Assembly (NCBI RefSeq): GCF_017086405.1
Contig: NZ_CP070973.1
Coordinates: forward strand, 248,001-312,000
Origin: Mycobacterium gordonae
Lineage (GTDB): Bacteria; Actinomycetota; Actinomycetes; Mycobacteriales; Mycobacteriaceae
Length of the DNA: 64,000 nucleotides
Direction: 5' to 3'
Positions 39,783 through 48,442 of the stretch are shown here, piece by piece (the first letter of the stretch is position 1; each line of letters opens with the position of its first letter). Under the pieces are notes generated by a model that searched no databases, had not been told where the DNA came from, and was given only the letters and a program-made list of their open reading frames with translations. A program made the position numbers and the translations under genes.

Positions 39783-39842
39783 GCGAGCAGACGCAAAAGC
39801 CCGTAAATTCGCGGGAATTTACGGGCTTTTGCGTCTGCTCGC
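39783..39842. terminator. 27-bp perfect inverted repeat, bidirectional terminator
   Basis: Arms 39783-39809 and 39816-39842 are exact complements around the 6-base loop CGCGGG. The stem has AAAAG/CTTTT inside, not at its end. It sits between the convergent DUF35 and aldehyde dehydrogenase genes (6 bp and 7 bp away). The outer half GCGAGCAGACGCAAAA recalls a palindromic sequence common between mycobacterial genes. Confidence 0.8.
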
Positions 39843-39849
39843 GCGGGAA

Positions 39850-41304
39850 TTACATCTGTGCCCAGACGATTTTGGTCTGCAGATAGGTCTCCAGGCCGGC
39901 CTTGCCGGACTCGTAACCCCAGCCGGACTGCTTGTAACCGCCGAACGGCATCGAGTGGTCGAACTGCATCTGGCAGTTCAGTCCCACCGTTCCGGCCTTG
40001 AGCCGCTTGGCGATTCGGTGTGCACGGCCGAGGTCTCGGGTCCACGCGGTGGCCGCCAGGCCGTAGGTGGTGTCGTTGGCCAGCGCGACGGCCTCGTCCT
40101 CGTCGTCAAAGGGGATCACCGCGACCACCGGCCCGAAGATCTCTTCCTGGAACAGCCGGCTGGTGGTGGCAACGTTGGTCAGGACGGTCGGACGAACGAA
40201 ATAGCCTTTGCGGTCGACTCTTTCGCCGCCGGTGACGACCTCGACGCCATCAGAGCGGCCCTGGTCGAGGTAGCCCAGCACGCGCGTGAGTTGCTTCTGG
40301 CTGATCAGCGGGCCGATCAGGCTTCCTTCGTCCCTGGGACCGCCCTGCGGCAGCCCATCGGCCACCTTCGCCAGGCTGTCCACGAACTGGTCGAAGATAC
40401 CGCGCTGCACGAAGATTCGCGATCCGCACACGCAAGCCTGGCCCGAGTGGATGAAGGTGCCGAATGCCGCCATCGGGACAGCCTTGGACAGGTCGGCGTC
40501 ATCGAAGACCACGACCGGCGACTTGCCGCCGAGCTCCAAAGTGACTTTCTTCAAGTTGCTTTCGCCGGCCGCGTGCACGATGGCCCGGCCGACCTCGGTG
40601 GAGCCGGTGAAGGCGACCTTTTCCACGTCGGGGTGCGCGGTGATCGCCGCCCCCGCGGTGTGCCCGTTGCCCAGCACCAGGTTGGCGACGCCTTCCGGCA
40701 CCCCAGCCTCGTGCAGAATGTTGTCCAGCACCAGCGCCGAAAGCGGCGTCTCCTCAGCGGGTTTGACGACGCTGCTGCAGCCGGCCGCCAGGGCCGGAGC
40801 GAGCTTGCAACAGAAGTTGAAGACAGGCCCGTTCCACGGGAAGATCAGGCCCACAACGCCGTAGGGCTCTTTGAGGGTGTAGGCGTGCTGGTGGGAGTCG
40901 ATGCCGGTGAGGCCGCCGGTGTGCACGTCGGCCGCGATGCCCTCGATCTTGGTGCACCAGCCCGCGTAGTAACGGAAGAACTCCGAACCCACCGTCACGG
41001 TGCCTTGGGCCTGCAGCGGCGTCATGCCGGCGTTGAGCGATTCCAGCTCGGCGAGCAATTCGGCGTTCTGGTCGATCAACTCGCCGACCCGCCACAGGAT
41101 CTTGGCCCGCTCGCTGGGCGGTTTGTCCCGCCAGACCCCCGACTCGAAGGATGCCCGCGCGCGCGAGACGGCGTCGTCGACGGCTTCCGGGCCGCAGTCT
41201 TTGAACTCGGTGACCTGCTCTTCGGTGGCGGGGTCGACCACCGTGATCACCTCGCCGGTGCCCGGGCGCTCCCGGATCTCGTCCAAAACGGCCTGGACCG
41301 TCAT
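39850..41304 (-). CDS. Aldehyde dehydrogenase (NAD(P)+)
   Basis: 484 residues, full length. It has the NAD-binding FPWNGPVFNFCCKLAPALAA and VAFTGSTEVGRAI, catalytic Glu in TLELGGKSPVVV and catalytic Cys in HSGQACVCGSR. The C-terminal end is GYKQSGWGYESGKAGLE. It oxidises an aldehyde to the acid, with phenylacetaldehyde or betaine aldehyde-like members closest in pattern. A LacI gene lies upstream on the same strand, and a LacI-type operator sits 38 bp before its ATG. Confidence 0.95.
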   Translation of the reverse strand: MTVQAVLDEIRERPGTGEVITVVDPATEEQVTEFKDCGPEAVDDAVSRARASFESGVWRDKPPSERAKILWRVGELIDQNAELLAELESLNAGMTPLQAQGTVTVGSEFFRYYAGWCTKIEGIAADVHTGGLTGIDSHQHAYTLKEPYGVVGLIFPWNGPVFNFCCKLAPALAAGCSSVVKPAEETPLSALVLDNILHEAGVPEGVANLVLGNGHTAGAAITAHPDVEKVAFTGSTEVGRAIVHAAGESNLKKVTLELGGKSPVVVFDDADLSKAVPMAAFGTFIHSGQACVCGSRIFVQRGIFDQFVDSLAKVADGLPQGGPRDEGSLIGPLISQKQLTRVLGYLDQGRSDGVEVVTGGERVDRKGYFVRPTVLTNVATTSRLFQEEIFGPVVAVIPFDDEDEAVALANDTTYGLAATAWTRDLGRAHRIAKRLKAGTVGLNCQMQFDHSMPFGGYKQSGWGYESGKAGLETYLQTKIVWAQM

Positions 41305-41342
41305 CGGTACTCCTCCTTGAGTATCGGACTCGTCATGGCCGA

Positions 41343-41358
41343 GGTTATGCGCTTAACC
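41343..41358. promoter_or_regulatory. LacI-type operator before aldehyde dehydrogenase
   Basis: GGTTATGCGCTTAACC, a 16-bp palindrome with one mismatched pair and a central CG, the usual form of LacI/PurR-family sites. It lies between the lacI-type gene and the aldehyde dehydrogenase. Confidence 0.65.
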
Positions 41359-41400
41359 ACGCGATGTCCAGACCTGAAGTAGTCGATCGGCTACCTTCGG

Positions 41401-42396
41401 TTAGGTCGACGCCCGCACCACGACGCGCGCAATGTCGGTGATGTCCGGAGAAGGCGGGGCCGGGTACCCCAACCGTTCGTAGATGGCCGCGATCGCGGCG
41501 TCGGCGAACGCGCGCGGATCGAACTGGACCGAGGTCAACGGCGGGGTGCTCACCTCCCCCATCGGGCTGGCGTCGACGCCGATCACCGCGAGGTCTTGCG
41601 GGCACTGCAGGCCCGCCCGATGAATTCCGTACAGGACCAGGCAGGCGATGTCGTCGCTCTGCGCGCACACCGCGGTCACGCCGTCGCGCACCCAACCGGC
41701 TGCCACCTCGGCGGCGTTGTCGATGGTGATGGTGGCGATGCGCACCGTCGGCAGGCCACGCGATTGTGCTGCGCGCGAGACGCCTTCGAGCCAGTAGCCA
41801 CCCAGCGCGCGCCATCTGGGTGTCCCGCCGTAGGCATAGGCGAGCTGGCGGTGGCCCCGCGAGACGAGGTGGGCCACCCGCATTTCGCCCACCGCCAAGT
41901 GCGGGTCGCCCAGGGCTGGCAGGCTGCCGATGTCGATGTGCGGAATGCCGGCAGTCTTGACCGCGGTGGCCGCCGCCTCGCTGAGCGGGAACAGGCTGGC
42001 CACCGCGACCGGATCAAGATTCTCGATGGCGTCGACGACGTGATGGTCGTCCTCGGTCTCGAAGATCTGAACCTGCAGCAGGCCGAGTCGCGCCAGTTCC
42101 GTCGTCATCCGGCTGCCGGCCTGCATCGGCATGTCACCGACCGCCACGTGCGGGACGACGTAAAGCACGACGCCGCCCTTGCCACGGGCCAGATTGCGCG
42201 CGGCGATGTTGGGGCGGTAACCGAGCAATTTCGCGGCGCGGTTCACCGCGTCGCGGGTCTGCGGCGAGATGCGCCGGCCTTGAGCGTTGTTGAGCACGTA
42301 GCTGACCGTGGCCGTCGAGACCTCTGCCAGCCGGGCGACATCAGCGGTGGTGGGACGCGCACCCCGGACCGAGCTCAACTCGTCACCGACCGGCAT
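41401..42396 (-). CDS. LacI-family transcriptional regulator
   Basis: 331 residues. The N-terminal HTH is TTADVARLAEVSTATVSYVL, with hinge-helix region LLGYRPNIAARNLARGKGG. The periplasmic-binding-like domain follows, with CAQSDDIACLVLYGIHRAGL and VIGVDASPMGEVSTPPLTSV. It likely represses the aldehyde dehydrogenase just downstream through GGTTATGCGCTTAACC. The inducer is unknown. Confidence 0.93.
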   Translation of the reverse strand: MPVGDELSSVRGARPTTADVARLAEVSTATVSYVLNNAQGRRISPQTRDAVNRAAKLLGYRPNIAARNLARGKGGVVLYVVPHVAVGDMPMQAGSRMTTELARLGLLQVQIFETEDDHHVVDAIENLDPVAVASLFPLSEAAATAVKTAGIPHIDIGSLPALGDPHLAVGEMRVAHLVSRGHRQLAYAYGGTPRWRALGGYWLEGVSRAAQSRGLPTVRIATITIDNAAEVAAGWVRDGVTAVCAQSDDIACLVLYGIHRAGLQCPQDLAVIGVDASPMGEVSTPPLTSVQFDPRAFADAAIAAIYERLGYPAPPSPDITDIARVVVRAST

Positions 42397-43014
42397 GCCT
42401 CATGGTGGCACGCGTGTCAACGGCCGGCGGGGGCAGTGACCTTCTCGTGGCTGGTCGGCCCTTACTCGAAGCGTGGGATACCCGGCGCCTAGAGGTGGCG
42501 GCTCAGCGCGGAGCCGGCTTTCCAACTCGGCGGGCGCCGCACGCGCGCGACACATGCTGGGATGCGTCGCGGCCATTCCGTAGTGCCGTGACTTCAGGCA
42601 CGCCGATGTGGAAGCATCCGTGGCCCTGACCCGCCCCGCACGCTCACGCGGTGTGACACGCAGTCGGCAGCTTCCAAGAGTCGGAGAAGTCACCGGAGGT
42701 CCGTTCAGGGTGAGTGCCGGCCCATCCGAACGGGATTCACGGGATTCGCCGCGCCTATGCACCGTAGATGCCCAAATATGCTCCACCGCAAGTGACTAAG
42801 AGCTCGCACAAGATCTCGGCGTCAAGCGGATGATCCGGGCAGCGGGAACGATCCTGGACCTGCAGGACGCCGGGACCGATCTCAACCACTGGGGGTACTC
42901 CTAGCCGTTGGGCTTCGTTCGGAGCTGGAATGGGTTTGTCATTTCGACATGCAGAATGAGTGCAAGAACCGCACCGATATCGGAGCAGGCGTCGATGATG
43001 TTGAGGACAGCGAG
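42397..43014. other. Intergenic region with a gene-end remnant
   Basis: No intact gene. On the plus strand 42800-42904 encodes a protein-like C-terminal tail (ELAQDLGVKRMIRAAGTILD, then LQDAGTDLNHWGYS and stop). The codon just before it is TAA, so it is cut off from any start. Open minus frames here lack family features. It separates the LacI block from the ESX-associated locus and may be a recombination scar. Confidence 0.45.
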
Positions 43015-43789
43015 ATGACACAGGTGCCGCGTGAGTGGGTGGGCAGTATCGACCTGGTGGATGTGGCAGCCGTTTACGAGTTGCAGGGTCATGAGCGTCC
43101 GCCTTATCCGTTCATGCCAGCGGATCAGGGTATGCCGAGTAGGGCATCGGTAGCTGATCGTTTCAGTGACGGCGATCTGCGCGTCTTCCGGAAATGGGTC
43201 ACCAGCTACCGAGATGCCGACATATGGCTGGAGTGCCGCGTGCTCCACAGCAGCGACGACATCCCCGATACTCGGGTACTCGCCCATCGCGCGGACCAAT
43301 TGGGATTTCTTGCATTGCAACGGCCCCGCGAGGGCGTCGTCGATGTGTACCAGTTGTCGCCTTACGACCTGGGACCGGCCGTCGCCAGCTCAATTGAGCC
43401 AACCGGACCAGGATCGCGAGCACGTATCGTTATTCCCAAGTACGAGAATTACTTTGCTGAACTCGCGACTGACGACGACGAAGACGACGATGAGGTGTCC
43501 GTCCTGCTTGCGGTCCGCTCCGATCGTGGGGCTGCGGTGCGGGTGCCGAATTCGCACGTAGCGTCGTTGGCAACGATCCAATCGCGCTGCCGGCCGGCAA
43601 GGTCGTGGGGGGGTCGACTGGGATAGGAAGTTCCTTGTGTGGGTGCACATTACGGATGATGGCGATTACATCTACGAACCGGATTTCGGTTACGCCGAGC
43701 CTGCGACGGAGCGCACATTGTCCGAGCGGATAGATCAGTTGATCGCGCGGGATGTCTTGGTTCTGCGGCGGCTTCGGGCAGCGGAGTGA
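43015..43789 (+). pseudogene. espG: ESX secretion-associated EspG protein, frame broken at a G run
   Basis: From ATG 43015 (MTQVPREWVGSIDLVDVAAV, with GAGGACAGCG upstream) to TGA 43787-43789, about 257 residues when joined. The N-terminal part runs through PYPFMPADQG and QLGFLALQRPREGVVDVYQL. After the G7 run at 43607-43613 the sequence continues one frame over as VDWDRKFLVWVHITDDGDYI, then PDFGYAEPATERTLSERIDQ and RRLRAAE. This is the EspG fold (chaperone for PE/PPE or WXG substrates of type VII secretion). Removing one G restores the frame. As written, the protein stops at 43626 and loses its last 55 residues. EspG assignment is from overall pattern. Confidence 0.72.
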
Positions 43790-43790
43790 G

Positions 43791-44573
43791 TCATGCGGAA
43801 CTTCCCGGCGGCCAGCCCGGGCTCGGTGGCAGCGTCGGCGGCGGTGTGGGTCGCGGCTTGTCGTCGCGTGGCCAGTCGGCGGGTGTACCCGGTGCCCATT
43901 TGTGGCACTTCGGGTACCACTCGCGGGCGGTGGCTTCGTCCATCTGCTCACTGTCGGGCGCGGCCACCCAGGTGCCGAAAACGTTGTCGACTGGGGCGCG
44001 TGCTGGGCCTTTCTGGTCCTTGCTCGGCGTGCGTTGCTGCGTAGGTTGCAGGGAAGGGTCCGGGCCAAAGGTCAGCTGGTCGGCGGAGGCGCGTGGTTCG
44101 GGGCCCAGCCCGCTGTACTGGCCGCCGACCTGGGTTGCAATCAGGGAGCGGTTGTCGCAGTAGACGATGCGGTAACGGTCACCGTCGCGGCGGATATCGA
44201 TGATTTCGTAGATGACGGTGCCGAGCAGGGGTCGGCTGTCCGCGGCGACTCCGCCGACCCAGTCGGGGTTGGTCGCGTTGTTGAAAGCATGCCCGAAGCC
44301 GGGGAATCCCCCAGCCGCGATCGCGTCCACGCCGTGGCCGCGGGTGAAGGCCGCCCGCTGTTGCGATTCGATGAAAGCGCGCACAAAGGTGGCTTCTGGC
44401 GACATCAGATCAACGATGCCATTGTCAATCCACTGCACCGTGAACTGAACGGGGGATTCAGCTGCTGTTGACGTCATCGGCGATTTTGTAGGCGCAGGCT
44501 TCTCGCCACCGCATCCGGCGGCAGTGATCACCGCGGCGAGCACCGCCAGAGCCCGTCGAACAGAGATCAGCAT
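43791..44573 (-). CDS. Lipoprotein, paralogue 1 of an ESX-linked family
   Basis: 260 residues with a lipobox (AVLAAVITAAG then Cys 21). The body has SPVQFTVQWIDNGIVDLMSP, EATFVRAFIESQQRAAF and GTVIYEIIDIRRDGDRYRIV, and the C terminus a Pro-rich tail (DDKPRPTPPPTLPPSPGWPP). The function is unknown. It is closely similar to the protein at 44666-45463, most of all in the last 100 residues. It runs tail to tail with espG with one base between the stops. The 78 bp upstream of its start are a relic of the 3' end of the large ESX-like gene, so the whole unit was duplicated. Confidence 0.82.
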   Translation of the reverse strand: MLISVRRALAVLAAVITAAGCGGEKPAPTKSPMTSTAAESPVQFTVQWIDNGIVDLMSPEATFVRAFIESQQRAAFTRGHGVDAIAAGGFPGFGHAFNNATNPDWVGGVAADSRPLLGTVIYEIIDIRRDGDRYRIVYCDNRSLIATQVGGQYSGLGPEPRASADQLTFGPDPSLQPTQQRTPSKDQKGPARAPVDNVFGTWVAAPDSEQMDEATAREWYPKCHKWAPGTPADWPRDDKPRPTPPPTLPPSPGWPPGSSA

Positions 44574-44576
44574 TCG

Positions 44577-44654
44577 CTACCACTTAGTGTGCTGGGTGCC
44601 ATCATTGTCAACTGCGTCATCAAAGGCCGGTTTGTTGAAAACGTCTGGCGTAAC
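44577..44654 (-). pseudogene. Duplicated 3' tail of the large ESX-like gene
   Basis: Encodes VTPDVFNKPAFDDAV and DNDGTQHTKW then TAG, nearly the same as the last 25 residues of the 795-residue protein (VTPEIFNKPAFDDAI, NNDGTQHTKW). The relic precedes lipoprotein 1 just as the full gene precedes lipoprotein 2. It marks a tandem duplication whose left copy kept only the gene end. Confidence 0.88.
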
Positions 44655-44665
44655 GAGTCAGTGAG

Positions 44666-45463
44666 TCATGCGGAGCTTCCGGGCGGCCAGCCCGGGCTCG
44701 GTGGCAGCGTCGGCGGCGGTGTCGGACGGGGTTTGTTGTCGCGTGGCCAGTCGGCGGGTGTGCCCGGTGCCCATTTGTGGCACTTCGGGTACCACTCGCG
44801 GGCGGTGGCGTCGTCCATATACTCGCTACCCGGCGTGGCCACCCAGGTGCCGAACACATTGTCGACAGGGACCCGTGCCGGGCCTTTCTGATCCTTGCGC
44901 GGGACCCGCTGTTGCTCGGGTGGGAGAGCTGGGTCTGGTCCAAAGGTCAGCTGCCCAGCGGAGGCGGACGGCTCTGATCCCAGCCCACTATATTGGTCGC
45001 CCACTTTGATGGCGGTCAGCGACTCATAGTCGCAATACACAACGTGGTAACGGTCGCCTTCGCGGCGGATGTCGATGACTTCATAAACGACGGTGCCGAA
45101 GTGGGGTTTGCCGTCGGCTGCGGCTCCGCCCACCCGATCGGGGTCGATCACGTTATTGAAGGCGCGGGCGAAGCCGGGAAATCCGCCGGCCTCGATCGCG
45201 CTCATCCCACGGCCATGTGTGAGTATTGCCCGTTGTTCGGATTCGACGAACGCGCGCAGAAAGGTTGCTTCCGGCGACATGAGATCGAGGACGCCGCTGT
45301 CGACCCACTGGACGGTGAACTGGATGCGGGATTCTGCCGCTGCTGACGTCGTTGTTGATGGCGATCGGGTGGGCGCGGTGGTCTGATGGCCACATCCAGC
45401 GATCGCGAATATCGAAAGCAACCACACCGAGGCCCGCCCCACGCTCATCAGGTTTGCTACCAT
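44666..45463 (-). CDS. Lipoprotein, paralogue 2 of an ESX-linked family
   Basis: 265 residues from ATG 45463, which overlaps the stop of the large gene by seven bases; ATG 45448 would give a more normal signal peptide (MSVGRASVWLLSIFAIAG then Cys). The body parallels paralogue 1: RIQFTVQWVDSGVLDLMSPE, VYEVIDIRREGDRYHVVYCD, KCHKWAPGTPADWPRD and a Pro-rich end. It is anchored outside the membrane and coupled to the large ESX-like protein, so a role in its secretion, folding or immunity is possible but unproven. Confidence 0.84.
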   Translation of the reverse strand: MVANLMSVGRASVWLLSIFAIAGCGHQTTAPTRSPSTTTSAAAESRIQFTVQWVDSGVLDLMSPEATFLRAFVESEQRAILTHGRGMSAIEAGGFPGFARAFNNVIDPDRVGGAAADGKPHFGTVVYEVIDIRREGDRYHVVYCDYESLTAIKVGDQYSGLGSEPSASAGQLTFGPDPALPPEQQRVPRKDQKGPARVPVDNVFGTWVATPGSEYMDDATAREWYPKCHKWAPGTPADWPRDNKPRPTPPPTLPPSPGWPPGSSA

Positions 45464-47844
45464 TTCGTATGTTGGGTTCCGTCATTGTTGATTGCGTCGT
45501 CAAAGGCCGGTTTGTTGAATATCTCTGGAGTGACGACGGCGTTAAAGTCGTGCACAAACTTTTTGTCATCCGCGTTAATCGCTTCGTAATCCAGAGTGGG
45601 TCCGTTTTCGGTGTGGATCACATACGGCACGATCGCCGGATTATCTGCAATCGCAGGATTGCGCTGGATCAGCCCTTCCAGTATTGCGGTGTTTTCACGG
45701 ACAGTGCTGGTGCCCATCCCGCGCGACTCCACATAGTCGTGCAAGAAGTTATCCCCCGCGATGTTCACCGTGTTCGGCATCGGCCCCCCGTCGGGCCTCA
45801 TCCAGGGCGCGAGGGCATTTTCCAGCGCCGCAGGTACCTTAACTTCAGGAATCAACCCGGCTAGGCCACTCAACGAGCCCTGATCCCTTGCCCACGCGTC
45901 GACGGCGGCTCCCCGGTCGTGGTACTGCTGTTCGACTTGCTGAACGTGGTACTGCGCGTCGACTGCCTTCGCGTCGTCGATACCCACGTGCATCGCGCCT
46001 TGCATTCGTCCGCTGATCTCCAATTCACGGTGATGATTGTCGCTGTCGATGCCGGCGATATCCAGAAAACGCTGCTGCTGCATCGCGGCATCGTTGATGA
46101 TCATCCCTGAGTTGTGGTTCTGGTCGAGCACCGAGAACAGGTTGGCCATCTGCTGCTGATTCTCGAATTGATGAACGTCGGGCATATTAAATAATTCGGG
46201 GGCCGCTGAGTTACCAGCCAAGGCGCTTAAGTACGGTCCGAGGCCGACGCTGAGCGCTTCTGCCAGCCCGGGGTTGGTCGAGCCGAATGTCGTCGCGCTG
46301 CCCGGCAAGTCATTGAAATCGGCCTTGTAGTCACTCACGAAGTGGGCAACCGCATCTGCGGTGCGCGCGTTGATCGGATTATGCGGGTCGTTGCCCATCC
46401 AGTCGAAGGCGCTGCCGACCTTCGCCGACTGATCGCCCCACGTCTCTTCCAGCAGGCCACGCAGGAAATAGTCGTTGGATCGAACGCCGCGCCCGGCGGC
46501 ATCGAAACCTATCAAGTCCTGGTTCGTGGCCAATTCGCTCATCCCGACGTGGTCGTGTCCGGCCACCTGGACGATGTCAGCCAATGCGACGTGCGGATCG
46601 GGTGCGTTCGGGCCGGGGCCGGACGCGCCAAGCACACCGGATATGCCGCCGCCGGGAGAATTCTGATGAGGATAATCGGTCAGGCGTATTCGGTTGTCGA
46701 TATCGGCGTTGGCGTATTGGCTGGCCGCCGCGAGCATCGACTTGGCCCCTTCACTGCCGTTCAGGTACGCCTCCCCGCCGCGCGCCGGCCGGAAGATCTC
46801 CGAAATATCGTGCAGTTCAGCAAGACCGCGATAATACTTCTCGGGAGTTTGAACGATGGCCCCGGCGGGGCCGTATCGGTCACCTATCCCGCGGTCTTGG
46901 CGGGTTAGCTCTTGAACGATGCCCTTGGGCAGGTTTGCCAGGCTTCCTGCGGCCGGAATGAAGCTGTCGCGCGTTGCATCTGTGACGCCTTGGCTGTTCG
47001 CGACTCCGGACAATGCGTTCTTGTTGGAGATGATCGCCAGACCGTGCTGCAGCGCCTCGCGGGTGTCGGTAGGCAAGCCGTCCAGCAGCGCTTTGATCTC
47101 CGCGGGACTTTTCCCGTTCAGCGACTGCGACAGCTGGTAGAGGTATGCCATCCGGCCCGCGCCGACCGGGACCGGTTCGCCCCGGGCGAGAGCGTCCAAC
47201 TGTGCCTGTGTCAGTGTCCCGGCCGCAAGGAGCCTCTGCCGCTCTTCGGGCGAGAGCGGGTGACTGTCGGCGAGGTCGGCGCCGTCGTCGCGGCCTTCCT
47301 CGGCGTTGAGCGCCGCGGCGCCCAACGCGCTGAAATTGGCGGATAACGCCTTCCTGTCGTTGTCGATCTGCCTGGCAACCGCCAAGTCCGCATTCCACCA
47401 CTGCTGGGCGGCCTGCCTGATCGCCATTTCGTAGTTGTCGCGCGCCTGGGTCCGTTTGGGGTCGGGCGCGTCGTCGTCGTGCTTCTTGGTGTCGGTGACC
47501 GAAAGGTCGTCGTTGACTCCGAACCCGTTGGCTTCCGCTTCGGCGATGAGCCGGCGTGCCTCGTTGAGGTTCTTGATGACCGGACCGTTGATGCCGTTGG
47601 CCGCCGCATCGCCCATCGCGTCGATCGCTTGCCGCACGTGTTCGATTGCCGCATAGTCTCTTTGGGCCATTGCCACCGCGGCGTCGCGGGTTTGACCCGA
47701 CCACGGCTGACCGCCGGGCAGTGTGACTGCATTGCGATAGGTGGCCGCGTGGTCAACCATCTCCTTGGCCGAGCGTTTCCACGCATCCACAGCGTCGAGC
47801 ACGGCCCGCGGATTGGCGGATTCGATCTGGTGGCGGGTCACCAT
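45457..47844 (-). CDS. Large protein with WXG100-like N terminus (TPR-region family)
   Basis: 795 residues from ATG 47844 (MVTRHQIESANPRAVLDAVD); the frame is open 20 codons further upstream. Residues 1 to about 110 form a WXG-type helical hairpin: AVDAWKRSAKEMVDHAATYR, the turn GGQPWSGQTRDAAV (W-S-G), then a long second helix. The rest is mostly helical, with PLSPEERQRLLAAGTLTQAQ and QLSQSLNGKSPAEIKALLDG, and no enzymatic motif that I recognise. Mycobacterial proteins of this build are ESX-associated, and some carry C-terminal toxins. It sits between a small EspC-like gene and its coupled lipoprotein. Confidence 0.72.
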   Translation of the reverse strand: MVTRHQIESANPRAVLDAVDAWKRSAKEMVDHAATYRNAVTLPGGQPWSGQTRDAAVAMAQRDYAAIEHVRQAIDAMGDAAANGINGPVIKNLNEARRLIAEAEANGFGVNDDLSVTDTKKHDDDAPDPKRTQARDNYEMAIRQAAQQWWNADLAVARQIDNDRKALSANFSALGAAALNAEEGRDDGADLADSHPLSPEERQRLLAAGTLTQAQLDALARGEPVPVGAGRMAYLYQLSQSLNGKSPAEIKALLDGLPTDTREALQHGLAIISNKNALSGVANSQGVTDATRDSFIPAAGSLANLPKGIVQELTRQDRGIGDRYGPAGAIVQTPEKYYRGLAELHDISEIFRPARGGEAYLNGSEGAKSMLAAASQYANADIDNRIRLTDYPHQNSPGGGISGVLGASGPGPNAPDPHVALADIVQVAGHDHVGMSELATNQDLIGFDAAGRGVRSNDYFLRGLLEETWGDQSAKVGSAFDWMGNDPHNPINARTADAVAHFVSDYKADFNDLPGSATTFGSTNPGLAEALSVGLGPYLSALAGNSAAPELFNMPDVHQFENQQQMANLFSVLDQNHNSGMIINDAAMQQQRFLDIAGIDSDNHHRELEISGRMQGAMHVGIDDAKAVDAQYHVQQVEQQYHDRGAAVDAWARDQGSLSGLAGLIPEVKVPAALENALAPWMRPDGGPMPNTVNIAGDNFLHDYVESRGMGTSTVRENTAILEGLIQRNPAIADNPAIVPYVIHTENGPTLDYEAINADDKKFVHDFNAVVTPEIFNKPAFDDAINNDGTQHTKW

Positions 47845-47866
47845 GGCGGCTGCCGTCGGGTAGCCG

Positions 47867-48191
47867 TCAACGAGGCGGGGGCGACGGCAGCAGATCACCT
47901 GCACTGGTTATCACCGACGCCCGGTCACCGTCGGCTTGGGCGAACCGGGTGCGAGCCACTTCCACCAGATCACCGACCTCGATGAACCGATCCGCCACCA
48001 CTTGCTGCACGCCCGGAATAGTCTCGTTGCTCACCGACCTGGCTGCCACCAAAGACGGCGAGTCGGCTGCCGGGTCCGGCGCCGCGCCGGCGTGCGGACG
48101 TTGTGCGCCCATCCGCAACAACTCACCCAGCGCCCCTAGGGTAGGGCAGCCGGCCCAACGCCTCGAGTTCAAGCTCCAATTCGGTCGACAT
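47867..48191 (-). pseudogene. Small EspC-like ESX partner, frame broken near its start
   Basis: ATG 48191 opens MSTELELELEALGRLP but stops within 23 codons. Near 48133-48147 protein-like sequence continues one frame over (TLGALGELLRMGAQRPHAGA, then VADRFIEVGDLVEVARTRFA) to the stop at 47867, about 108 residues in all. Helical, small and placed directly before a WXG-type protein, it resembles EspC/DUF2580 partners. Alternatively the gene starts at the in-frame TTG 48172 and nothing is broken. Confidence 0.5.
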
Positions 48192-48442
48192 CGATCGATC
48201 CCCTACGTGTGGTCCTGTGAAGCACCCTACAGCGATTGCCGATCAAAAATATGCGGCGAAGCGGTGTGTGAAGACAGCGGTGCGTCGCAGTCACATTATC
48301 GGACTAATAGTGCATCGAAACGATGCGTTCCGCTGTCAAGCCGCCGGGCATCTCAGCGATTCCCCTGCAGAAAGGTGCGCCGTGACAAAGGAAACATGGC
48401 CTGACATCATGGCCCAGTAGTTACTTGCCGGGGAGCTCGCGA

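Noticed and set aside
39676..41382. 568-codon plus-strand frame
   Set aside because: Antisense shadow of the aldehyde dehydrogenase that also crosses the terminator hairpin.
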